A DNA stretch of 64,000 nt from Streptomyces huiliensis (GTDB lineage Bacteria; Actinomycetota; Actinomycetes; Streptomycetales; Streptomycetaceae). The DNA lies in contig NZ_JAIQLH010000043.1 of the NCBI RefSeq assembly GCF_020037025.1, forward strand, positions 1-64,000. Direction: 5' to 3'. The notes below the pieces were generated by a model. The model saw only the letters and a list, made by a program, of their open reading frames with translations. It made no database searches and was not told the origin of the DNA. How positions within the stretch are numbered: the first letter of the stretch is position 1; each line of letters begins with the position of its first letter. Of this stretch, positions 34,345 through 44,023 are shown piece after piece. A program made the position numbers and the translations under genes.

Positions 34345-35390
34345 CCGGCCGCGGTTTCCGGATGCGCCGCGCCCGCCGGGTCGTCCCCGGCGGTCCGCGC
34401 GGCGCCGAGCGGCGCCTCCAGCGCCGCACCCAGCCCAAGGTCGTCGCCCTCGGCGGCGGCCGCGGGCTGTCCGCCTCGCTCGCCGCGCTGCGCCGGATCA
34501 CCGGCGATCTGACGGCCGTGGTCACCGTCGCCGACGACGGCGGCTCCAGCGGCCGGCTCCGCGACGAGCTCGGCGTGCTGCCCCCGGGCGACCTGCGCAA
34601 GGCCCTCGCCGCGCTGTGCGGCGACGACGACTGGGGGCGCACCTGGTCGCGCGTCGTCCAGCACCGCTTCGCCAGCGAGGGCGACCTGCACGGCCACGCC
34701 GTCGGCAACCTGCTGATCGTCGCCCTCTGGGAGCAGCTCGGCGACCACGTCCAGGCCCTGGACCTGGTCGGCAAGCTGCTCGGCGCGCACGGCCGGGTGC
34801 TGCCCATGTCCGCCGTCCCGCTGGAGCTCCAGGCGCTGGTCCGCGGCCACGACCCCCGCGAGCCGGACGCCGTCACCACCGTCCGCGGCCAGGCCACCGT
34901 CGCCCTCACCCCCGGCGAGGTGCACTCCGTGCACGTGGTCCCGGAGGACCCGCCGGCCGTGCCCGAGGCCGTCGAGGCGGTCCTGGACGCCGACTGGGTG
35001 GTCCTCGGCCCCGGCTCCTGGTTCTCCTCGGTGATCCCGCACCTGCTGGTCCCCGAACTGCTGACCGCCCTGCAGGAGACCAAGGCCCGCCGGGTGCTCT
35101 CGCTGAACCTCGCCCCCCAGCCCGGCGAAACCGAGGGCTTCTCCCCGCAGCGTCATTTGGAGGTTTTGGCCCGACACGCCCCTAAACTCGCCCTGGACGT
35201 GGTGCTGGCCGACGAGGCCGCCGTGCCCGACCGGGACAGCCTCCGGGACGCCGCAAAGCGGCTCGGCGGCACGGTCGAGCTGGCGCCGGTCGCCGCCCAG
35301 GGGAGTTCCGCTACGCACGATCCGGAACTGCTGGCCGCCGCGTACGACCGTATTTTTCGGATGCATGGAAGGATCGGCCCATGGCGATGA
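34341..35390 (+). CDS. yvcK: gluconeogenesis factor YvcK/CofD-like
   Basis: YvcK is a CofD-fold protein needed for growth on gluconeogenic carbon and for cell-wall homeostasis. It binds UDP-sugars in characterised homologues. The 349-residue protein opens with a basic tail, then [19 protein letters not shown] near residue 33 and [18 protein letters not shown] near 62. [13 protein letters not shown] near 113 and [15 protein letters not shown] near 223 complete the signature. GTG 34341 overlaps the rapZ stop (GTGA), and the gene itself overlaps whiA by 10 bases, so translation of the three is coupled. Confidence 0.94.
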   Translation: MTGRGFRMRRARRVVPGGPRGAERRLQRRTQPKVVALGGGRGLSASLAALRRITGDLTAVVTVADDGGSSGRLRDELGVLPPGDLRKALAALCGDDDWGRTWSRVVQHRFASEGDLHGHAVGNLLIVALWEQLGDHVQALDLVGKLLGAHGRVLPMSAVPLELQALVRGHDPREPDAVTTVRGQATVALTPGEVHSVHVVPEDPPAVPEAVEAVLDADWVVLGPGSWFSSVIPHLLVPELLTALQETKARRVLSLNLAPQPGETEGFSPQRHLEVLARHAPKLALDVVLADEAAVPDRDSLRDAAKRLGGTVELAPVAAQGSSATHDPELLAAAYDRIFRMHGRIGPWR

Positions 35391-36400
35391 CGGCAGCGGT
35401 GAAGGACGAGATCTCCCGGCTCCCCGTCACCCGGACCTGCTGCCGGAAGGCGGAGGTCTCGGCGATCCTCCGCTTTGCCGGCGGCCTGCACCTGGTCAGC
35501 GGGCGCATCGTGATCGAGGCGGAGCTGGACACCGGGATCGCGGCCCGGCGGCTGCGCAAGGACATCCTGGAGATCTTCGGCCACGCCTCCGACCTGGTCG
35601 TCATGGCCCCCGGCGGACTGCGCCGCGGCAGCAGGTACGTGGTGCGGGTGGTGGCGGGCGGTGACCAGCTGGCCCGCCAGACCGGCCTGGTCGACGGCCG
35701 CGGCCGGCCGATCCGCGGCCTGCCCCCGCAGGTCGTCTCCGGCGCCACCTGCGACGCGGAGGCCGCCTGGCGCGGCGCCTTCCTGGCGCACGGCTCGCTG
35801 ACCGAGCCCGGCCGCTCCTCCTCCCTCGAGGTCACCTGCCCCGGCCCGGAGGCGGCGCTCGCCCTGGTCGGCGCCGCCCGCCGGCTCCAGATCGCCGCCA
35901 AGGCCCGCGAGGTGCGCAACGTGGACCGGGTGGTCGTCCGCGACGGCGACGCCATCGGCGCGCTGCTCACCCGGCTCGGCGCCCACGAGTCGGTGCTCGC
36001 CTGGGAGGAGCGCCGGATGCGCCGCGAGGTGCGGGCCACCGCCAACCGGCTGGCCAACTTCGACGACGCCAACCTGCGCCGCTCCGCCCGGGCCGCCGTC
36101 GCCGCCGGGGCCCGGGTCCAGCGGGCCCTGGAGATCCTCGGCGAGGAGGTCCCCGAGCACCTCGCCGCCGCCGGCCGGCTGCGCATGGAGCACAAGCAGG
36201 CCTCGCTGGAGGAGCTGGGCGCCCTCGCCGACCCGCCGCTCACCAAGGACGCCGTGGCCGGCCGGATCCGCCGGCTGCTCGCGATGGCCGACAAGCGCGC
36301 CCAGGACCTCGGCATCCCCGGGACCGAGTCGAACCTGACCGAACTGGCCGATCTGCCCGAGGACATGGTGGACGGCATGGTCAAGGGCCTGGCCGGCTGA
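35381..36400 (+). CDS. whiA: sporulation regulator WhiA
   Basis: WhiA is a DNA-binding regulator required with WhiB for sporulation septation in Streptomyces. The protein opens with [15 protein letters not shown] and the LAGLIDADG-like domain ([21 protein letters not shown] and [19 protein letters not shown]). It ends in the sigma-factor-region-4-like HTH ([33 protein letters not shown]). Its 339 residues are close to the family size. The ATG at 35381 lies inside the 3' end of yvcK. WhiA binds GACAC-type sites; I did not scan for them. Confidence 0.96.
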   Translation: MAMTAAVKDEISRLPVTRTCCRKAEVSAILRFAGGLHLVSGRIVIEAELDTGIAARRLRKDILEIFGHASDLVVMAPGGLRRGSRYVVRVVAGGDQLARQTGLVDGRGRPIRGLPPQVVSGATCDAEAAWRGAFLAHGSLTEPGRSSSLEVTCPGPEAALALVGAARRLQIAAKAREVRNVDRVVVRDGDAIGALLTRLGAHESVLAWEERRMRREVRATANRLANFDDANLRRSARAAVAAGARVQRALEILGEEVPEHLAAAGRLRMEHKQASLEELGALADPPLTKDAVAGRIRRLLAMADKRAQDLGIPGTESNLTELADLPEDMVDGMVKGLAG

Positions 36401-36661
36401 CACCGGCGTGCTGACGGTGCGGTCCGGGCCCTCGCGGGCCGCCGCTGGCCGGCCCGGCGGGTTCCGGCCGACTTCCCGGCCGACTTCGCGACGAGCTTCG
36501 CGGTCGGCCTCCCGATGGGCATCCCGACGGGCCTCCCGATGGGCGGCCCGCCCCGCCGGGCCCGATATCCCCGCCCCCCTCCAGGCCCTATTGACATGCT
36601 CATGGGCCGTCGGAAGCCTGGCGTCCGGCATGGACGGGACAGACAACGGCAAGGGGGGTTC

Positions 36662-39628
36662 ATGAGACGCAGGACACGGGCGACCCTCGTGGCGGCATCG
36701 CTGCTCCTCGGCGGAGTCACCGCGACACCCTTCGCACAGGCTGAACCTTTCGCAGCACCCTTCACACCCGCGCGACCGGACACCGGCGCCTCCGACGCGC
36801 TGACCGTATGGACCGGCGAGGTCACCCAGGCCCAGGTACCGCTGCTGCTCAAGGCGGGCGTCGACGGGCACGAGCTGGGCCGGCCCGCCGGGGACCGGGC
36901 CGTCCCGGTCGAGCTCTACCTCACCCGCGCGCAGGCGGACGAACTGCGCGGCCAGGGCGTCAAGCTCACCGAGAAACGCATGACGGACCGCGCCCGCGAA
37001 CGCCTCAAGGCCGCGGGCGACGGCGTCTTCCGCCCGTACAGCGGCCCCAAGGGGCTCCAGAAAGAGATCGTCGACACCGGCCGGGCCCACCCGGAGCTCA
37101 CCAAGGTCGTGAGCATCGGCAAGACGACGCGCGGGCAGGACATCCTCGCCCTCAAGATCAGCAAGGGCGCGGCCAGGAGCAAGGACGGCTCCAAGCCCGC
37201 CGTGCTCTACATGTCCAACCAGCACGCCCGGGAGTGGATCACCCCGGAGACCACCCGGCGGCTGATGCACCACTACCTCGACCGCTACGGCAAGGACCGG
37301 CGGATCACCCGGCTCGTGGACCGCACCGAACTGTGGTTCCTGCTCTCCGCCAACCCGGACGGCTACGACCACACCTTCAAGGGCCCCGACACCCGCTTCT
37401 GGCGCAAGAACCTGCGCGACAACAACGGCGACGGGAAGATCACCGCGGGCGACGGCGTCGACCTCAACCGCAACTTCCCCTACAAGTGGGGCTACGACAA
37501 CGAGGGCTCGTCCCCCGACCCGGCCTCCGAGACCTACCGCGGCCCCGCCCCCGCCTCCGAACCCGAGACCCGGGCGCTGGACGCGTTCCAGAAGCGCGTC
37601 CGCTTCTCCTACGCGGTCAACTACCACTCGGCCGGGGAGATGCTGCTCTACGGCGTCGGCTGGCAGGTCGCCACGCCCACCCCGGACGACGTCCTCCTCA
37701 AGGCCCTGGCCGGGACTCCGGAGAAGTCCGCGATCCCCGGCTACCGGCCGCAGCTCTCCTCCGAGCTGTACACCACCAATGGCGAGGCGGACGGCCACGC
37801 GGCCAACGCCAACGGGCTGCTGATGTTCACCCCGGAGATGTCGACGTGCCGCACGGCCTCGCGCGCGGACACCTCCGGCCGCTGGGACCCGGCCGACTGC
37901 CCGTCCGAGTTCGCGTTCCCCGACGACCGGAAGCTCATCCAGGCGGAGTTCGCCAAGAACCTCCCCTTCGCCCTCTCCGTCGCCGAGACCGCCGCCCGCG
38001 GTGACCGCCCGGTCTCCGTCACCGGCCTGGACGCCCCGGACTTCACCCCGCACGCGTTCACCGCCTCGTACGCGCGCGGCACCGGGCAGACCGTCGCCGT
38101 CACGGCCCGCAAGAGCGTGCGCGACAAGAGGCTCAACTACCGCGTGGACGGCGGCCGGACGCACACCGCGGCCATGACGCCCTGGAAGGGCGGCAAGCGC
38201 TACGGCGGGCACGACAACGTCCGCTTCGACGAGTACCGGGGCACGGTCCCGGCCGCCCGCGAGGGAGCCAGGGTGGAGGTCTGGTTCACCGGGCGCACGG
38301 CCGAGGGCAAGGCCACCCGGAGCAAGCCCTTCACCTACACCGTCTGGCACCGGCCGCAGGCCGACACCCTGGTCATCGCCGACGAGGGCGGCACCGCACC
38401 GGCCCGCCACCCCGTCACGTACACCGAGGCGCTGTCCGCCGCCGGGCGCAAGGGCCTGATCTGGGACGTCGCCCGGGACGGCACGCCCGACCCGCTCGGC
38501 GTCCTCTCCCACTTCAAGACGGTCCTCTGGTACACGGGCGGCGAGAAGCCGAGCGGCGGCACCCTGCTCGCCGTCCGCGACTACGTCAACGAGGGCGGCA
38601 AGCTCATCACCATGGGTGAGAAAGCCGGCGGCGAGTCCCGGGTCGGGCGCGCCGACACGGACGACTTCGCCCAGTACTACCTCGGCGCCTACGCCCGCAC
38701 CCCGCTGAAGCACCCGAAGCACTTCACCGGCGCCGGGCCGCTGGCCGGCGTCCGCGCCGACCTCGCCGACGCGCCCGGCAACCCGCTGGACGCCGCCGGC
38801 TCCTACGTCGTCACCTCCGACCGGTTGCGCTCCCGCGACTTCCCGCAGTTCCGCAGCGCGCCGGCCGGCGACTACCCCGGGGTCAGGACCGCGTACGAGC
38901 CCTGGGCCGGCCGCTGGATGGCCGCCGCCCGGCACAAGGACAAGTCCTGGATGCGGCTCGCCCGCACCGTCGACCTGACCGGTGTCCGCGGCGCCGCCAG
39001 GCCGGCGCTCGGCCTCCGCCTCAGCCTCGACGCCGAGCAGGGCTACGACCAGGTGATCGTCGAGGCGCACACCGTCGGCCGGGACGACTGGACCACCCTG
39101 CGCGACACGAACGGCGGTACGACCGACGAGACCCCCCGCGGCTGCGCCGCCCTGGTCTCGGCCCATCCCTTCCTCAAGCACTACCTCACCGTCGCCGGCG
39201 AGGACTGCGCCGCGCGCGGCACCAGCGGCGGCTGGCAGCGCTTCACCGGCTCCACCCAGGGCTGGCACGCCGCCTCCTTCGACCTGAGCGCCTACCGGGG
39301 CAAGAAGGTCGAGCTGGCCGTCTCCTACGTCACCGACGCGGGGACGGGCGGCACGGGCGCGCTCGTCGACGAGGCCGTCGTCACCGGCGGTGACCGGTCG
39401 GCCGAAGGTTTCGAGGGCGGAACCCTGGGCACCTGGAAGACTCCCGGCGCACCGGCCGGGAGCGTCCGGAACGCCGGCGACTGGGCGGCCTCCCGGGCCC
39501 TCGCCCACTCCTCGGCCGCCGTCGTCACGCCCGACACGGCGCTGCTGGGCTTCGGCCTGGAGCACGTACGGGACGGCGGGCAGCGCGCGGCCCTGCTGCG
39601 CGCCGCACTGCGCGCCGTGCACGGCTGA
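36662..39628 (+). CDS. secreted M14 zinc carboxypeptidase, large
   Basis: An exported metallopeptidase of 988 residues. A signal peptide (basic MRRRTRAT, hydrophobic core, ending FAQAEP) is followed by a propeptide-like region to about residue 120. The M14 catalytic domain follows. Zinc ligands are His and Glu in SNQHAREWITPE near 185 and His in VNYHSAGEMLLYG near 321. The catalytic Glu is in LMFTPEMS near 385. DNNGDGKITAGDGVDLNRNF is an EF-hand-like calcium insert. Residues 450-988 carry beta-rich accessory domains. ATG 36662 follows GGGGGG; a TTGACA near 36594 may be a -35 box. The 260-base upstream gap holds short degenerate repeats (36500-36545) but no gene. Confidence 0.92.
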   Translation: MRRRTRATLVAASLLLGGVTATPFAQAEPFAAPFTPARPDTGASDALTVWTGEVTQAQVPLLLKAGVDGHELGRPAGDRAVPVELYLTRAQADELRGQGVKLTEKRMTDRARERLKAAGDGVFRPYSGPKGLQKEIVDTGRAHPELTKVVSIGKTTRGQDILALKISKGAARSKDGSKPAVLYMSNQHAREWITPETTRRLMHHYLDRYGKDRRITRLVDRTELWFLLSANPDGYDHTFKGPDTRFWRKNLRDNNGDGKITAGDGVDLNRNFPYKWGYDNEGSSPDPASETYRGPAPASEPETRALDAFQKRVRFSYAVNYHSAGEMLLYGVGWQVATPTPDDVLLKALAGTPEKSAIPGYRPQLSSELYTTNGEADGHAANANGLLMFTPEMSTCRTASRADTSGRWDPADCPSEFAFPDDRKLIQAEFAKNLPFALSVAETAARGDRPVSVTGLDAPDFTPHAFTASYARGTGQTVAVTARKSVRDKRLNYRVDGGRTHTAAMTPWKGGKRYGGHDNVRFDEYRGTVPAAREGARVEVWFTGRTAEGKATRSKPFTYTVWHRPQADTLVIADEGGTAPARHPVTYTEALSAAGRKGLIWDVARDGTPDPLGVLSHFKTVLWYTGGEKPSGGTLLAVRDYVNEGGKLITMGEKAGGESRVGRADTDDFAQYYLGAYARTPLKHPKHFTGAGPLAGVRADLADAPGNPLDAAGSYVVTSDRLRSRDFPQFRSAPAGDYPGVRTAYEPWAGRWMAAARHKDKSWMRLARTVDLTGVRGAARPALGLRLSLDAEQGYDQVIVEAHTVGRDDWTTLRDTNGGTTDETPRGCAALVSAHPFLKHYLTVAGEDCAARGTSGGWQRFTGSTQGWHAASFDLSAYRGKKVELAVSYVTDAGTGGTGALVDEAVVTGGDRSAEGFEGGTLGTWKTPGAPAGSVRNAGDWAASRALAHSSAAVVTPDTALLGFGLEHVRDGGQRAALLRAALRAVHG

Positions 39629-39630
39629 CC

Positions 39631-39659
39631 GGGGGTCGCCCGCAGGCCGGGCGACCCCC
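39631..39659 (+). terminator. carboxypeptidase terminator hairpin
   Basis: A 12-bp perfect stem with a 5-nt loop starts directly after the stop codon at 39628. Confidence 0.75.
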
Positions 39660-39668
39660 TGTGGTAGC

Positions 39669-40829
<1,161 letters not shown>

Positions 40830-40873
40830 TCTCTCTGCCCGCTGGTCGTACGATCACAGGCATCGGGATGTAG

Positions 40874-40921
40874 GGGACGGGGCTCGTGCGACGCGACGAC
40901 GCGTCGGACGAGCCCCGTCCC
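40874..40921 (+). terminator. hairpin between gap and pgk
   Basis: A 14-bp perfect stem (40874-40887 with 40908-40921) encloses a second 6-bp stem. It probably gives partial termination or mRNA end protection after gap. Confidence 0.7.
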
Positions 40922-40958
40922 ATGACTGACCCCCAACGGAAGTCACCGGAGTCACCGC

Positions 40959-42170
40959 ATGAAGACGATCGACGAACTCGTCCAGGACGGCGTCGAGGGC
41001 AAGCGGATCTTCGTCCGCGCCGACCTCAACGTGCCGCTCGACGGCACCACCATCACCGACGACGGCCGGATCCGCGCCGTCGCCCCGACCATCGCCAAGC
41101 TCGCCGCCGCGGGCGCCAAGGTGATCGTCGCCTCCCACCTGGGCCGTCCCAAGGGCGCCCCGGAGCCCCGGTTCTCCCTCGCCCCGGCCGCCGAGCGGCT
41201 CGGCGAGATCCTGGGCAAGAACGTCTCGTTCGCCACCGACACGGTCGGGGACAGCGCGAAGGCCACCGTTGCCGCCCTGGGCAACGGCGAGGTCACGCTG
41301 CTGGAGAACCTCCGTTTCAACGCGGGCGAGACCAGCAAGGACGACGCCGAGCGCGGCGCCTTCGCCGACGCGCTCGCGTCGCTGGCAGACCTGTACGTGG
41401 GCGACGGCTTCGGCGCCGTGCACCGCAAGCACGCCTCGGTCTTCGACCTCCCGGCGCGCCTCCCGCACGCGGCCGGCGACCTGATCGCCACCGAGGTCGG
41501 CGTCCTGAAGAAGCTCACCGAGGACGTCGCGCGCCCCTACGTGGTGGTGCTCGGCGGCGCCAAGGTCTCCGACAAGCTGGGTGTCATCGACAACCTGCTG
41601 GAGAAGGCCGACCGCATCCTCATCGGCGGCGGCATGTCGTACACCTTCCTCAAGGCCAAGGGTCACGAGGTCGGCATCTCGCTGCTGCAGGAGGACCAGG
41701 TCCCGGTCTGCCTGGAGTACCTGGCCCGGGCCGAGAAGCGCGGCGTGGAGTTCGTCCTCCCCGTCGACGTCCTGGTCTCGGCCGACTTCCCGGACCTGAA
41801 GACCAAGGCCCCGGCCAACCCGGAGCTCGTCGCCTCGGACGCCATCCCGGCGGACAAGGAGGGCCTGGACATCGGCCCGAAGACCCGGGAGCTGTACGCC
41901 TCGAAGCTCGCCGACGCCGGCACCGTCTTCTGGAACGGTCCGATGGGCGTCTTCGAGCACCCCGACTACGCGAACGGCACCAAGGCCGTCGCGCAGGGCC
42001 TGCTGGACTCGCCGGGCTTCACCGTCGTCGGCGGTGGCGACTCGGCCGCGGCCGTGCGCACCCTGGGCTTCGACGAGAACGCTTTCGGCCACATCTCGAC
42101 CGGTGGCGGCGCCAGCCTCGAATACCTCGAGGGCAAGACGCTCCCCGGCCTCGCCGCACTGGAGGACTGA
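40959..42170 (+). CDS. pgk: phosphoglycerate kinase
   Basis: Pgk transfers phosphate from 1,3-bisphosphoglycerate to ADP. The 403-residue protein has the N-terminal substrate site RADLNVPLDG and SHLGRPKG near residue 61, LLENLRFNAGE near 112 and the nucleotide domain GGAKVSDKLGVI near 200. The C-terminal GGGDSAAAVRTLG and STGGGASLEYLEGK blocks complete it. ATG 40959 is the first start of the conserved N-terminus. tpiA begins 6 bases after the stop, so the two are co-transcribed. Confidence 0.97.
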   Translation: MKTIDELVQDGVEGKRIFVRADLNVPLDGTTITDDGRIRAVAPTIAKLAAAGAKVIVASHLGRPKGAPEPRFSLAPAAERLGEILGKNVSFATDTVGDSAKATVAALGNGEVTLLENLRFNAGETSKDDAERGAFADALASLADLYVGDGFGAVHRKHASVFDLPARLPHAAGDLIATEVGVLKKLTEDVARPYVVVLGGAKVSDKLGVIDNLLEKADRILIGGGMSYTFLKAKGHEVGISLLQEDQVPVCLEYLARAEKRGVEFVLPVDVLVSADFPDLKTKAPANPELVASDAIPADKEGLDIGPKTRELYASKLADAGTVFWNGPMGVFEHPDYANGTKAVAQGLLDSPGFTVVGGGDSAAAVRTLGFDENAFGHISTGGGASLEYLEGKTLPGLAALED

Positions 42171-42176
42171 AACACC

Positions 42177-42953
42177 GTGAGTGCACGAATTCCGCTGATG
42201 GCGGGCAACTGGAAGATGAACCTCAACCACCTTGAGGCCATCGCCCACGTCCAGAAGCTCGCCTTCGCCCTCGCGGACAAGGACTTCGAGGCCGTCGAGG
42301 TCGCCGTCCTGCCGCCTTTCACCGACCTGCGCTCGGTCCAGACGCTGGTCGACGGCGACAAGCTGAAGATCAAGTACGGCGCGCAGGACATCTCCGCGCA
42401 CGACTCCGGCGCGTACACCGGGGAGATCTCCGGCCCGATGCTCGCCAAGCTGAAGTGCTCCTACGTGGCCGTCGGCCACTCCGAGCGCCGCCAGTACCAC
42501 GGCGAGTCGGACGAGCTCTGCAACGCCAAGGTCAAGGCCGCGTTCAAGAACGGGATCACCCCGATCCTCTGCGTCGGCGAGGGCCTGGACGTCCGCAAGG
42601 CGGGCAACCAGGTCGCGTACACCCTCGCGCAGCTCGACGGCGGCCTGAAGGACGTCCCGGCCGAGCAGGCCGAGAGCATCGTCATCGCCTACGAGCCCGT
42701 CTGGGCCATCGGCACCGGCGAGGTCGCCACGCCCGAGGACGCGCAGGAGGTCTGCGGGGCGATCCGCGGCCGGCTCGCCGAGCTGTACTCCCAGGAGCTG
42801 GCCGACAAGGTCCGCATCCAGTACGGCGGCTCGGTGAAGTCCGGGAACGTCGCCGCGATCATGGCGCAGCCCGACGTGGACGGCGCGCTGGTCGGCGGCG
42901 CGGCGCTGGACGCCGACGAGTTCGTCAAGATCGTCCGCTTCCGCGACCAGTAG
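42177..42953 (+). CDS. tpiA: triose-phosphate isomerase
   Basis: TpiA interconverts dihydroxyacetone phosphate and glyceraldehyde-3-phosphate. The 258-residue TIM barrel has Asn and Lys of MAGNWKMN near residue 8, His in [13 protein letters not shown] near 99 and the catalytic Glu in [11 protein letters not shown] near 170. The phosphate loop is [14 protein letters not shown] near 216. GTG 42177 is 6 bases from the pgk stop, with GGAGGA in the end of pgk as binding site. It is followed by two hairpins before secG. Confidence 0.97.
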   Translation: MSARIPLMAGNWKMNLNHLEAIAHVQKLAFALADKDFEAVEVAVLPPFTDLRSVQTLVDGDKLKIKYGAQDISAHDSGAYTGEISGPMLAKLKCSYVAVGHSERRQYHGESDELCNAKVKAAFKNGITPILCVGEGLDVRKAGNQVAYTLAQLDGGLKDVPAEQAESIVIAYEPVWAIGTGEVATPEDAQEVCGAIRGRLAELYSQELADKVRIQYGGSVKSGNVAAIMAQPDVDGALVGGAALDADEFVKIVRFRDQ

Positions 42954-42979
42954 CAGTACCGCGACCAGCGGCAGTATCC

Positions 42980-42998
42980 CGACGGGCCCCGCCCGTCG
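42980..42998 (+). terminator. short hairpin after tpiA
   Basis: An 8-bp perfect stem (CGACGGGC/GCCCGTCG) with a 3-nt loop lies 26 bases after the tpiA stop. Confidence 0.5.
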
Positions 42999-43006
42999 TA
43001 CCCTGT

Positions 43007-43044
43007 CGGGGCCGGGACCGGCGCAAACGCGCCGCCCGGCCCCG
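43007..43044 (+). terminator. long two-part hairpin before secG
   Basis: A 10-bp perfect outer stem (43007-43016 with 43035-43044) encloses a 5-bp stem with an AAAC loop. It is probably the main terminator of gap-pgk-tpiA. Confidence 0.6.
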
Positions 43045-43097
43045 CAGCGTCATCGTCCAGTGTCCGTCCGTGACAGTCCGAGAGAGTTGGTCCAGCC

Positions 43098-43334
43098 GTG
43101 GTCATGGGGTTCTCGATCGCCCTCATCGTCTTCAGCCTGCTGATGATGATGCTGGTGCTCATGCACAAGGGAAAGGGCGGCGGCCTGTCCGACATGTTCG
43201 GCGGCGGCATGCAGTCCTCCGTCGGCGGTTCCTCCGTCGCCGAGCGCAACCTGGACCGGATCACCATCGTGGTGGGCCTGCTGTGGTTCGCCTGCATCGT
43301 GGTGCTCGGGCTGCTGATGAAGTTCGACAGCTGA
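43098..43334 (+). CDS. secG: preprotein translocase subunit SecG
   Basis: SecG stimulates the SecYEG channel. The 78-residue protein has two membrane helices (about residues 4-22 and 53-73). The loop between them holds LMHKGKGGGLSDMFGGGMQSSVGGSSVAERNLDR, the SecG signature. The GTG at 43098 opens VVMGFSIAL; no strong Shine-Dalgarno site is visible. It lies downstream of tpiA, as in many bacteria, but the hairpins between them suggest separate or read-through transcription. Confidence 0.94.
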   Translation: MVMGFSIALIVFSLLMMMLVLMHKGKGGGLSDMFGGGMQSSVGGSSVAERNLDRITIVVGLLWFACIVVLGLLMKFDS

Positions 43335-43401
43335 CGCTCCGTCGCACCCTCGGCCTATGATGGTGACCGCGTCTTCACGGCCGGTCGGTAACTCCTGCCG
43401 C

Positions 43402-43429
43402 TGGACGCGCGTTGGGCCTTACGTAGACT
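43402..43429 (+). promoter_or_regulatory. candidate rbpA-paralogue promoter
   Basis: TGGACG (43402-43407) and TAGACT (43424-43429) are 16 bases apart, 64 bases before the GTG at 43493. The -10 box is good and the -35 box weak. Confidence 0.4.
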
Positions 43430-43441
43430 GGGGCGCCCGCG

Positions 43442-43465
43442 GCGGAGCGGACTGTCACGCTCCGC
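43442..43465 (+). promoter_or_regulatory. hairpin in leader of rbpA paralogue
   Basis: GCGGAGCG and CGCTCCGC form an 8-bp perfect stem with an 8-nt loop, between the TAGACT box and the GTG. It could be an attenuator or simply mRNA structure. Confidence 0.35.
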
Positions 43466-43492
43466 GGCACCATCACGCAGGGAGTTACGACC

Positions 43493-43828
43493 GTGGCAAG
43501 TGGCAACGCGATCCGAGGAAGCCGGGTCGGGGCGGGGCCTATGGGGGAGGCGGAGCGGGGCGAGTCGGCCCCGCGGCTGCGCATCTCCTTCTGGTGCTCC
43601 AACGGGCACGAGACGCAGCCGAGCTTCGCCAGCGACGCGCAGGTGCCGGACACCTGGGACTGCCCGCGCTGCGGCTTCCCGGCCGGCCAGGACCGGGACA
43701 ACCCCCCGGACCCGCCGCGCACCGAGCCCTACAAGACGCACCTCGCGTACGTCCGGGAGCGGCGCAGCGACGCGGACGGCGAGGCCATCCTCGCCGAGGC
43801 GCTGGCGAAGCTGCGCGGGGAGATCTGA
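43493..43828 (+). CDS. RbpA-type RNA polymerase-binding protein (RbpB-like paralogue)
   Basis: RbpA proteins bind RNA polymerase and group 1/2 sigma factors and stabilise the open complex. This 111-residue protein has the basic N-terminal tail (NAIRGSRVGAGPMG), the core with CSNGHETQPSF (Cys35, His39) and CPRCG (Cys57, Cys60), and the sigma-interacting tail KTHLAYVRERRSDADGEAILAEAL. The zinc ligand set is therefore Cys/His as in RbpA. It is shorter and differs from the stress-induced RbpA I remember from S. coelicolor, so I read it as the RbpB-type paralogue. The GTG at 43493 follows AGGGA. A 20-bp terminator follows. Confidence 0.85.
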   Translation: MASGNAIRGSRVGAGPMGEAERGESAPRLRISFWCSNGHETQPSFASDAQVPDTWDCPRCGFPAGQDRDNPPDPPRTEPYKTHLAYVRERRSDADGEAILAEALAKLRGEI

Positions 43829-43863
43829 CGATCGCCCACGGCTGAGGATGAGCGGCATGAAGA

Positions 43864-43909
43864 CGACCGGCCCGGCCGGGAGGTACCCACCTTCCGGCCG
43901 GGCCGGTCG
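43864..43909 (+). terminator. terminator after rbpA paralogue
   Basis: A 20-bp stem (one G-U) with a 6-nt loop starts 36 bases after the stop at 43828. Confidence 0.8.
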
Positions 43910-43968
43910 CGTTTCCGGGTGCACCGTTTCGGCGGTCGGCGCCCGGCGGCGGGGTGATGCCGCGCGTC

Positions 43969-43994
43969 GGAATGGACGTTCCATCAATTAGGTT
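43969..43994 (+). promoter_or_regulatory. sigma-R-like promoter of pgi
   Basis: GGAAT (43969-43973) and GTT (43992-43994) are exactly 18 bases apart, matching the SigR consensus GGAAT-N18-GTT. Transcription would start about 25 bases before the ATG at 44024. A TAGGTT box (43989-43994) overlaps and could serve another sigma factor. Confidence 0.55.
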
Positions 43995-44023
43995 GGTGGG
44001 AGGCGAGAGCTACGAGAAGAACG

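Noticed and set aside
36500..36545. Possible CRISPR-like or regulatory repeat array before the carboxypeptidase
   Set aside because: The CCTCCCGATGGGC copies are short, irregular and unspaced; they look like local GC-rich slippage.
36590..36625. Full promoter at TTGACA before the carboxypeptidase gene
   Set aside because: The -35 box is good, but no TAnnnT box lies 16-19 bases downstream, so it is not listed as a promoter.
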